From assembly GCF_016775155.1 (NCBI RefSeq), contig NZ_JAEUGD010000001.1, positions 1 to 64,000 of the forward strand: a stretch of DNA of 64,000 nt, read 5' to 3'. The notes beneath the pieces are model-generated. The model searched no databases, had not been told where the DNA came from, and saw only the letters and a list, made by a program, of their open reading frames with translations. Of this stretch, positions 1 through 6,078 are shown piece after piece. The DNA is from Fulvivirga marina (GTDB lineage Bacteria > Bacteroidota > Bacteroidia > Cytophagales > Cyclobacteriaceae). Each line of letters begins with the position of its first letter. Within the stretch, counting starts at the first letter, position 1. The position numbers and the translations under genes were made by a program.

Positions 1-2
1 TA

Positions 3-659
3 CATGGTAATATAGGCGAATGCTACATGAAGGCCGGCGATCTCAACAAAGCGGAAAAATGGTTAAATGAAGCGCTACAATTAAAGATTGCTTTGGATGG
101 TGCTGATAAACGCCCTAATTTCAATTATCTGGGCGAATTGGCTGTTCTCAAAGCCGATTACCAAGCCGCGCTGAGCCATTATGATCAGGTGATAGCACTT
201 TCCGGCACTGATAGTGAATTACTCTCTAAGGAAGTATCTAAGGCTTTGGATGCCTTGCAAAACCTAAGTACAAATACATCTGCAGTCACCTCTGGTCTGA
301 CAGTGCCTACTCAGAAGTATAGCCTGACCAAAGATAAAAGGAACAAATTACTGGAGGAGCAAAAGAAGCTCATAGAATCCCGGTATATTCAGGAGGACGT
401 AGATAAGGCGGAGCTGGAAATTGCTCAAATGAATGAATCAGAGAAGTATAAGAAGGATATAGCTCGAAAGGATGGACAAATGCAATTCTGGTATGGTGTA
501 ATAGTTACCCTTTTGGTGGTAATGATTGTAGTGGTTATTGTTTACTCCAATAAGTTGCGAAAGCTGACAAAGTATAAAGTAAAGTATACTAAATCAATGG
601 TACCACTAATAAAGGAATTGAATTTGCTCAGTGAAAGTACTGAAAAAAACAGCGTATAA
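3..659 (+). CDS. TPR-repeat protein with C-terminal membrane segment (5' end outside window)
   Basis: The reading frame is open to the left edge. The eight codons before the first ATG (at 27) encode HGNIGECY, which continues smoothly into the TPR-like MKAGDLNKAEKWLNEAL, so the gene starts upstream. About two TPR units (residues 1-60 after the ATG) are followed by a Ser/Thr-rich linker, a charged coiled coil (about 105-150), one hydrophobic helix (about 160-183) and a short basic tail. In Bacteroidota, TPR/coiled-coil/membrane-helix proteins are often sensor kinases or LuxR-type regulators, but this one stops about 30 residues after the helix without a kinase or DNA-binding domain. It may be a truncated regulator or a scaffold protein. 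A strong terminator follows, so it is probably not transcribed together with the cluster downstream. Confidence 0.75.
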   Translation, partial: HGNIGECYMKAGDLNKAEKWLNEALQLKIALDGADKRPNFNYLGELAVLKADYQAALSHYDQVIALSGTDSELLSKEVSKALDALQNLSTNTSAVTSGLTVPTQKYSLTKDKRNKLLEEQKKLIESRYIQEDVDKAELEIAQMNESEKYKKDIARKDGQMQFWYGVIVTLLVVMIVVVIVYSNKLRKLTKYKVKYTKSMVPLIKELNLLSESTEKNSV

Positions 660-728
660 AACGTTATATGCTGAGGTTGGACTACATACAAGCCTAAATA
701 GGTGAAGTATGTAAATTTTAATACAATT

Positions 729-759
729 AAAGGTAGCTGTTATCGGCTACCTTTTTTTT
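729..759 (+). terminator. Rho-independent terminator after the TPR gene
   Basis: A perfect 9-bp stem AAAGGTAGC/GCTACCTTT with an 8-nt loop runs into eight T residues. It lies 70 bp after the stop codon of the TPR gene. Confidence 0.85.
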
Positions 760-769
760 ATTCCTTTAA

Positions 770-1110
770 GGACACTATTAAACGATTTCAATATTGCCTC
801 ATACGTTTTCACTAATGTACCTTTCTTTTCCAGTTCCTCTTCACATTTACGAAGCTGCTTTTTTTAAGCCTGCACTTCTTTTTTAGCGTTAAGTAATGCA
901 TCTAATGTTTTGTTGGCGGCCTCTTTAGGGTTAGAGTTAATTCCTGAATTTTTTGGGTAAGTTCCTCTTGAGATATCTTTTTTTAGGCACGACTTATTAC
1001 TTTATCAAAGATATTTCTCACTTGCTTTTTTACGGATGCTTCGGTGTCCCGATCGGCGACAAGTTTTGATACCAATTCCTCAATATATTTTATTAATCCT
1101 TTCTTTATAT
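770..1110 (-). pseudogene. Decayed coiled-coil ORF
   Basis: On the minus strand this stretch reads as protein-like, charged coiled-coil sequence in pieces. The 3' piece encodes KKQLRKCEEELEKKG and continues into a helical tail. The middle piece encodes KEAANKTLDALLNAKKEVQA and runs into an in-frame stop (TAA at 864-866). The 5' piece encodes a helical segment ending in VRNIFDKVISRA before another stop (983-985), and a frameshift is needed to join it to the middle piece. Every piece looks coding, but no single frame is intact, so I call a decayed gene. The family was not recognised. It fills the otherwise gene-free interval before the capsid-like cluster, whose last ~170 bp (1111-1282) is very AT-rich and could hold the cluster promoter. 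Confidence 0.4.
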
Positions 1111-1282
1111 ACTTAATTAAGTCATTTTTAATATTTAAATATATTTTAATTTAGATTAAGGTATATTATGAAACCCTTCACGCCATCTGCTACGGCTGGC
1201 CCCACGCTTCGAAATTTTTAATTCCACCGCTAATTATATTATAAATATCTGCATATCATATTTTTAACAAAAAAAATGTTCC

Positions 1283-1531
1283 ATGGCACAAAAAATGACC
1301 AAGGAATCCCCCCGTACCCTTTCCAATTTAGCTGTCACTACAATGGTTTCAAGACCTACTCAACGAACCTTAAAAGACGATAAAATGAAAGACACTGATT
1401 GGATTACCATTGGCATTGTTGCCGGAGCCTTTATAGGAGGCATAGCACTGGGCACATTTGCCATAGCCCCTGCCTGGGAGAAACATAAAGAAAAGCAAAA
1501 GCAGAAAGATGCTTCCGGCAAGTCCAGGTAA
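1283..1531 (+). CDS. Small single-span membrane protein, first gene of the phage-like cluster
   Basis: The protein has 82 residues from the ATG at 1283. A second ATG at 1385 would give 48 residues starting MKDTDWITIG and may be the true start, because the first 34 residues are polar and low in complexity. The glycine-rich hydrophobic helix (IGIVAGAFIGGIALGTFAIA) is followed by a very basic tail (KHKEKQKQK). One helix next to a basic patch is the plan shared by most proteins of this cluster, and is what is expected of proteins sitting in a virion or host membrane beside nucleic acid or capsid. No family was recognised. Confidence 0.55.
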   Translation: MAQKMTKESPRTLSNLAVTTMVSRPTQRTLKDDKMKDTDWITIGIVAGAFIGGIALGTFAIAPAWEKHKEKQKQKDASGKSR

Positions 1532-1566
1532 AAGGACAATCCCATTTTTTAACTCAAAGTGACCAA

Positions 1567-1581
1567 TAACAACAACAACAC
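1567..1581 (+). promoter_or_regulatory. A/C-rich leader motif before the candidate capsid gene
   Basis: The sequence CAACAACAACACA with its upstream part forms one copy of the motif CCAATAACAACAACA (1563-1577), ending four bases before the ATG at 1582. The same 15-mer recurs directly before the start codons at 7787 and 10859. It has no Shine-Dalgarno match, so it is likely an unstructured translational enhancer or a marker of a new transcription unit. Confidence 0.5.
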
Positions 1582-2448
1582 ATGAGAGATTACGATGATG
1601 AACTATCGGCTTACGAAGATGAGGCCGAAGACATGTATGATGATTACTATTCAGACGACGATTTGGATGATGATTTCGACAGTGGCCTTGAAGGCTACGG
1701 TGAAGATGCCTATGATGATGACTACGAGGAAGAGGAAGTAGAGTACATTGATGGGTATGAAGATGACTACGACAGCTATGAACCTGCCCCAACCACGGTT
1801 GGCCGTATCGACCCGAATGACAGGACGCTGACGATCGTGGTAACCAATACCGGCTCAGACGAATCTGAGGCGGTGATCTTTGGCGCTAACGAAGAAGCCG
1901 ACCAACCCACCGGACTTACAGTAACAGTAGGAGAAAGCTCCCACAAGGAGGTAAGAGAGGAAAGCAAGTCTTTCCCCTTCAAGCTGGCAGGGATGAAGAT
2001 GAGTGTGTCGAACCCCTTACAGTTTGATAACATTCTGAAAATTTCAAGGAGAACGGCTACGGGTTCTAACACCATCAGGGTTTACCAGCCCAGAAATGCC
2101 ACATCACCACAGAACTTTGCCCAAACCCTGATCGATGACGCGCACTTCGAAATGGATGTTACCGGACAGGACTCCATGCGTGTTGTCGTAAAACCTGGCG
2201 TGACAGTAGTATTCACCTTTACCATTAAGGCCCGTGCCAACCTAGGTAACCTGCTACAGGGGAATAATGTGGCAGAACTTAGCCGCACACCGAGAACGAC
2301 GGGGCTGCCACAAATAGACCTGATCCGTCAAAAGCCTAAGGCAAGAAAGCCGGTTAGAAAGGTCAAAAAGGTGGTACGCAGACGACCGCTTAAAGCCCGT
2401 GTGAAGCCAAAACCAAAGCTCAAAAGACCGGTAAAGCGTAAACGCTAA
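1582..2448 (+). CDS. Candidate jelly-roll capsid protein with acidic head and basic tail
   Basis: The protein has 288 residues in three parts. Residues 1-72 are an extreme Asp/Glu/Tyr tract. Residues 75-245 form a beta-rich globular core (starting DRTLTIVVTNTG, with repeating short strands, many Gly/Pro/Asn turns and no membrane helix). Residues 250-288 are almost entirely Lys/Arg/Pro. A beta-sandwich core with a nucleic-acid-like basic arm, first in a run of membrane and lysis genes and followed by a strong hairpin terminator, fits a major capsid protein. The ~170-residue core suits one jelly roll better than two. This is inference from composition and position; no conserved motif proves it. 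Alternatives are a scaffold or a DNA-condensing virion protein. Confidence 0.5.
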   Translation: MRDYDDELSAYEDEAEDMYDDYYSDDDLDDDFDSGLEGYGEDAYDDDYEEEEVEYIDGYEDDYDSYEPAPTTVGRIDPNDRTLTIVVTNTGSDESEAVIFGANEEADQPTGLTVTVGESSHKEVREESKSFPFKLAGMKMSVSNPLQFDNILKISRRTATGSNTIRVYQPRNATSPQNFAQTLIDDAHFEMDVTGQDSMRVVVKPGVTVVFTFTIKARANLGNLLQGNNVAELSRTPRTTGLPQIDLIRQKPKARKPVRKVKKVVRRRPLKARVKPKPKLKRPVKRKR

Positions 2449-2479
2449 CCTTCACCATCCGCCCCTTTCGGGTAGTTAT

Positions 2480-2512
2480 GCAGCCAGAGCTACCGCTTTG
2501 GCTGCTTATTTT
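2480..2512 (+). terminator. Hairpin terminator or attenuator after the candidate capsid gene
   Basis: An 11-bp stem (GCAGCCAGAGC pairing with GCTTTGGCTGC, one G-T pair) with a TACC loop is followed by TTATTTT. It sits between the candidate capsid gene and the next gene on the same strand, so part of the transcription probably ends here. This is a common way to make more capsid protein than minor proteins. Confidence 0.7.
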
Positions 2513-2531
2513 ATGATCAACCAGTTAAATT

Positions 2532-3155
2532 ATGCAACAGAAAACAACCGTCCGGCCCATTGGGCGCATTGATTATATTGTCCGGGGCAACACCCCAGGG
2601 GTTCTCAGGCTGATCAGGAATTATGGCTATGCCGTGCCAAAGCGTCCCGAACACCTTGCAGGGGTGGTCAGGCAGGTGATCCGTGAGCATGGCAGACCCG
2701 CAGTGCGCAAACTGCTCCGTTACCACCCGGACAGGAAACTCCTCCTGGGAATTGCCGGGACATCAGAAGACCATTATTGCAGTTATTGCAGCAGCACCTC
2801 AGAGGACAGCTATTGTGGGTGTGTCCATAGCAATTATGATACACCGGAAACAAAGGACTCTCTGTCAGACAAGATCCGTGATATGTCAGCCGATGAGCTG
2901 GAAAAGTTTTATCGTCAATTGCTCAGTCAGTCCAACGCTAACCCTACAGACAAAACCCTGGCCGATGAGCTGCAAACCGTGTGGGCGGAGTTAAGGACCA
3001 AATTATCGGCAAAGAGCAACGATATTCCTGAATCACGAACGGACAAAGAGAATAAAAATGATGGGATCAACAGGCGGGAGCTACTGCTTATCTTCGGATT
3101 AGCGCTCACAGCTGGTGTACTGGTAGGCGTTTCTTTAAAAGCCGGACATGGTTAA
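2532..3155 (+). CDS. Phage-like cluster membrane protein with N-terminal YGY domain
   Basis: The protein has 207 residues. The N-terminal ~65 residues form a small helical domain with the motif GVLRLIRNYGYAVPK and HPDRKLLL. Part of this domain is recognisable in the next protein (LLKKYGYMVSE). A cysteine-rich patch follows (CSYCSSTSEDSYCGC, about residues 82-98), then a helical linker, and one C-terminal membrane helix (about 184-203) ending in a short basic tail. The cysteines could bind metal or form disulfides. It overlaps the next gene by 8 bp, so the two are probably translationally coupled. The function is unknown; an internal minor virion protein is plausible. Confidence 0.6.
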   Translation: MQQKTTVRPIGRIDYIVRGNTPGVLRLIRNYGYAVPKRPEHLAGVVRQVIREHGRPAVRKLLRYHPDRKLLLGIAGTSEDHYCSYCSSTSEDSYCGCVHSNYDTPETKDSLSDKIRDMSADELEKFYRQLLSQSNANPTDKTLADELQTVWAELRTKLSAKSNDIPESRTDKENKNDGINRRELLLIFGLALTAGVLVGVSLKAGHG

Positions 3156-3750
3156 GATCGTCAGACCACAAGCAGAGCATAGCCGTATTCTACCAGAAAC
3201 CGTCTTTTCCCTTTTAGGGATTGTGCTGGCCAACGAGCCTTTACAAGTGAAGGGGTTGCTGAAAAAGTACGGTTACATGGTCAGCGAACCCGCTAATTAC
3301 AAAAGCCTTACCGATGCCGTTATCGCAGCCATGGCATCAAACAACAAGGCCTTTGCTTACGATCTGGCCCGCCTCATCGCCCGGCAGGTTGTCCCAGACG
3401 GTTTTGATGGCTTTGACAACTTCGGGACAGCAGGTGGTGGCGGTGTGACTGTTGGCACTGACCCCATTAGCGCTATTGCCGGGGCAATTGGTTCAGTAGC
3501 CAACCTTTTCGGTAATGCGCAGCAAAAGAAAATGATGAAGAAGCAGGCCGGGGCGCAGACCATGAATACCCTGTTTGCCTATAAGGCGCAACAGGAACAA
3601 CAAGCCGCAGCCATGCAGGCAGAAGCCCGCAGGCACGCTAACCAAATGGCAACCCTCAAGGTGATCGGTTTAGTGGCAACAGGCCTGCTATTCGGCTGGT
3701 ACTTTTTAAGAACAATGAAACCTCGCAGCCTGGCTGCCGGGGCTATTTGA
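3148..3750 (+). CDS. Phage-like cluster membrane protein, paralogous N-domain with the preceding gene
   Basis: The protein has 200 residues. The N-terminal ~75 residues repeat the layout of the previous protein's first domain: LLKKYGYMVSEPANYKSL, then an amphipathic helix and a run like AYDLARLIARQV. A Gly/Asp-rich linker (about 88-110) leads to a small hydrophobic glycine-rich stretch (ISAIAGAIGSVANLFG), an Ala/Gln/Lys helix (MMKKQAGAQTMNTLFAYKAQQEQQAAAMQAEA in two parts) and a C-terminal membrane helix (LKVIGLVATGLLFGWYF). The composition resembles internal membrane or DNA-delivery proteins of lipid-containing phages. No named family was recognised. Confidence 0.6.
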   Translation: MVKIVRPQAEHSRILPETVFSLLGIVLANEPLQVKGLLKKYGYMVSEPANYKSLTDAVIAAMASNNKAFAYDLARLIARQVVPDGFDGFDNFGTAGGGGVTVGTDPISAIAGAIGSVANLFGNAQQKKMMKKQAGAQTMNTLFAYKAQQEQQAAAMQAEARRHANQMATLKVIGLVATGLLFGWYFLRTMKPRSLAAGAI

Positions 3751-3764
3751 AACATTAAACCTGA

Positions 3765-4184
3765 ATGATGCAATTACAAAAGAACAACTACGGACTTACA
3801 GGACAATCCGATATAGATTTTGACTATTTCCTGTGCGGTAAAAAATGTAAAAAGCGAAAGAAGGAAAAGCGGGAAATTCGGTTTGAGCGCAGAAGGCTAA
3901 AGAATGACGAGCGGCGGGCAGATACGGAGCGCACACGTATGGAAACGCTTTTGATGAAACAGTCTATGATGCCTGCTCAGGTGTCTCAGGCCCCGCCAGC
4001 TCAGCAGTCCGCTCCGACATCAAACTCCCAAATGACAGCATCCACACCCAGACCGCAACAGGCAGGGATGGGAAGCAACACCATGTTGATCGTAGTGGGT
4101 GTATTGCTGGTAGGAGGATTTGTATGGACACAAATGAATCCTAAGAACAGGCCGGTAACGGCTATTAAACCTGCCGCAGCATGA
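3765..4184 (+). CDS. Basic-head, single-span protein (family member 1)
   Basis: The protein has 139 residues. It begins with a Gly/Asp segment, then IDFDYFLCGKKCKKRKKEKR and further Arg/Lys helix (to residue ~65), then a disordered Gln/Pro/Ser linker (about 70-102), then one membrane helix (NTMLIVVGVLLVGGFVW) and a short tail. The layout, and especially the pattern D-x-D/N-x-FL-x-x-GKK at the head and NTMLIVxGVxxVxG at the helix, recurs in the protein at 4901-5299. The protein at 4181-4660 shares the overall layout. It overlaps the next gene by 4 bp (ATGA). A virion membrane protein that bridges lipid and capsid or DNA is inferred. Confidence 0.6.
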   Translation: MMQLQKNNYGLTGQSDIDFDYFLCGKKCKKRKKEKREIRFERRRLKNDERRADTERTRMETLLMKQSMMPAQVSQAPPAQQSAPTSNSQMTASTPRPQQAGMGSNTMLIVVGVLLVGGFVWTQMNPKNRPVTAIKPAAA

Positions 4185-4660
4185 CAGTTATAGAGCCACG
4201 CATATACGGAGGTTATGATGATTTCTACAGAGATGATGTTCTTTATGATCATTTCCTGAAGAAGTTCCGCAAGAAAATCAAGAAGCGAGGGCTTTTCAAA
4301 AGCATTGTCCGCATGGGTGCGCCCAGCCTGATGCTCAAGAAAAAGCTGCTTAAAAAGAAGCATAGTAAACCTAGAACTGGGGATAAAGCACCACCAAAGA
4401 CAACGGTAAAACTTGGGATCAAGTCGCTCTCCGGTGCATCGAAAGCCGGACAACCACCGGAACAGGTTCGGGCAATGCCTCCGAAAAACAAAGAGCAACA
4501 GCTCAGCATGCTTTCACCGGAAACAGATTTGGACGCTCCGCCTGAGTTAGATGACAATTCGCCGGTTAACAATAGGCAAACGCAGTATATCCTTATCGGT
4601 GCAGCAGTGGGTGTCATAGCCCTCGTAGCCATAGTCAGGAGAAAAAGAAAAATGCAATGA
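4181..4660 (+). CDS. Basic-head, single-span protein (family member 2)
   Basis: The protein has 159 residues and starts inside the preceding stop (ATGA). The head contains DDFYRDDVLYDHFLKKFRKK and continues as a Lys-rich helix to residue ~70. A Pro/Gln/Glu/Asp-rich linker follows (about 75-130), then a membrane helix (YILIGAAVGVIALVAIV) and a very basic end (RRKRKMQ). The plan is the same as in its neighbours at 3765 and 4901 but the helix sequence differs, so it is either a diverged paralogue or a convergent one. It ends one base before the next ATG. Confidence 0.6.
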   Translation: MTVIEPRIYGGYDDFYRDDVLYDHFLKKFRKKIKKRGLFKSIVRMGAPSLMLKKKLLKKKHSKPRTGDKAPPKTTVKLGIKSLSGASKAGQPPEQVRAMPPKNKEQQLSMLSPETDLDAPPELDDNSPVNNRQTQYILIGAAVGVIALVAIVRRKRKMQ

Positions 4661-4661
4661 T

Positions 4662-4889
4662 ATGGGCATACTCGCACAAACCATAGAAAAGGAAGTGACA
4701 GCAGATGGCGAGCTGCCCACCGGATTTCTTTTTGCCTCAGTAAAGAATGTGGGCAGTCAACCTGTTCTGGTCAATGGGGTGACCCTTGCAGCTGGTGAGG
4801 CCAAAAGTTACCCTTTTGTAGGCAAGGGCTATCAGGCCATTCCTTACCAGGCCGGAGGCTCCACACTCAGGATTTTATATACCCTTTAA
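4662..4889 (+). CDS. Small beta-rich protein, possible virion accessory
   Basis: The protein has 75 residues and no membrane helix. It starts MGILAQTIEKEVTADGELPTG and continues as alternating short strands, including the turn-rich stretch VNGVTLAAGEAKSYPF. The pattern NVGSQPVLVNGVTLAAGE resembles the small beta-barrel or half-barrel proteins seen in phage structural operons (head decoration or spike proteins), but this is only a fold-level impression. It starts one base after the previous stop. Confidence 0.5.
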   Translation: MGILAQTIEKEVTADGELPTGFLFASVKNVGSQPVLVNGVTLAAGEAKSYPFVGKGYQAIPYQAGGSTLRILYTL

Positions 4890-4900
4890 ACAGCCAATCA

Positions 4901-5299
4901 ATGATAACAGGAGAAACAGAATATTTAATGATGCGTGATCCCGAAGATGGTTATGACAACTTTCTATTCTTCGGAAAGAAAGCCAAGGCACGCCGTCAGG
5001 AAAAAAAAGCGCAGCGACAGGCTGAAGGCAAATCAGGCCGTGGATTGCTCGACCTGCTCAGCTCCCCGGGATTGGGTAATACCATTAACAATGTAGCAGG
5101 CCTTTTTAAAAAGGGCAGCGAAGCACCTTCGGACTATCAGGTATCGGTTGGAGGGACTGAATATGATGACAGTAATAACAATGATAAACCTCCAAAAGAC
5201 AATACCATGCTGATTGTTGGGGGTGTCATCGTTGCGGGCATTTTAGTCCTGGCCTATACGCAGATTAAGAAAAACAAAACCTTACCACCAACCTTATGA
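4901..5299 (+). CDS. Basic-head, single-span protein (family member 3)
   Basis: The protein has 132 residues. The head reads DPEDGYDNFLFFGKKAKARR and runs on as a Lys/Arg/Gln helix (residues 12-45). A hydrophobic Gly/Leu stretch follows (DLLSSPGLGNTINNVAGLF), then a polar Asp/Asn linker, and a membrane helix (NTMLIVGGVIVAGILVLAY) with a Lys tail. The head and helix motifs match the protein at 3765-4184, so these two are paralogues. It overlaps the next gene by 4 bp (ATGA). A minor virion membrane protein is inferred. Confidence 0.6.
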   Translation: MITGETEYLMMRDPEDGYDNFLFFGKKAKARRQEKKAQRQAEGKSGRGLLDLLSSPGLGNTINNVAGLFKKGSEAPSDYQVSVGGTEYDDSNNNDKPPKDNTMLIVGGVIVAGILVLAYTQIKKNKTLPPTL

Positions 5300-6078
5300 T
5301 CATTCCCATACCTTCCAACAACAAGCGTTTTACCATCAGGCTGGGTATTGCCGTCCATAGTCCTGTAGTATTAGGTATCCGTGCATACGATCCTACTACG
5401 CCCAACACCCATTATTTAAGGAGAATGGTAGCTTTCAATAAGGAGAACAAGGCTTACAGGGAAATAGATATTCCCATGCCACTGTCTCCCAAAGCCATGG
5501 AAGTTGAATTGTACAACAAGCGTACGGGCGATGATACTGGTTTCAGAGTCACTGACTTTGATGTCCATAAGATGCTGCCCATCCAGGTGTGGGCACAGCC
5601 GGAAGTACACCGATTCATCGACTTTGCGCAGAAGTTTTCGCAGAAGGCAGGTTATACCCCCACCGGATTTCACCACAATAAGGACAGCGAGTTTTTGATC
5701 CAATACCTGCCTGAGATCCTGGACGATTCCGGTAAGCGACTGGTAACACCAGCCCGGACACATCGGGCCACAGGACGTATTCAGGTTTCCCAAAAACTGT
5801 TCAGGCAATTCACTGTACCTATTCGCTTTTTCATACTGCTACATGAACGGCAACATTTTGTGATCCCTACCAGGGAAGAAAAACCGGCTGATCTCGCTGC
5901 TCTGCAAATATACCTGGATATGGGTTTTCCCAGGATCGAGGCTGTCTATGCGGCTACTAAAGTTTTCGGGCTGCACCCTGAAACCGTAGGACAAGCCCAT
6001 GTCACCCGGACACGGGACATCATGGACTTTATCAATCAACATGCTAAAAAAATCGAAGCTCATGAACAGAAACCTTAA
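5296..6078 (+). CDS. Putative zinc metallopeptidase (HERQH motif)
   Basis: The protein has 260 residues. The N-terminal ~100 residues look beta-rich. Around residues 178-203 the sequence reads RFFILLHERQHF and then REEKPADLAALQIYL, which is an HExxH zinc motif with a downstream acidic residue (Glu or Asp in EKPAD, 10-15 residues on) as likely third ligand. The following stretch MGFPRIEAVYAATKVF is helical. It lacks a signal peptide and membrane helix. In the middle of a capsid-like operon, a maturation protease or a host-entry factor is plausible. No known peptidase family was assigned with confidence; the motif itself is directly visible. Confidence 0.6.
   Translation: MIIPIPSNNKRFTIRLGIAVHSPVVLGIRAYDPTTPNTHYLRRMVAFNKENKAYREIDIPMPLSPKAMEVELYNKRTGDDTGFRVTDFDVHKMLPIQVWAQPEVHRFIDFAQKFSQKAGYTPTGFHHNKDSEFLIQYLPEILDDSGKRLVTPARTHRATGRIQVSQKLFRQFTVPIRFFILLHERQHFVIPTREEKPADLAALQIYLDMGFPRIEAVYAATKVFGLHPETVGQAHVTRTRDIMDFINQHAKKIEAHEQKP

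Noticed and set aside
1370-1792. 140-residue minus-strand ORF rich in His/Arg
   Set aside because: It is the reverse strand of the Asp/Glu/Tyr-rich capsid-like gene; repetitive GAT/GAC codons give His/Arg-rich shadow sequence.
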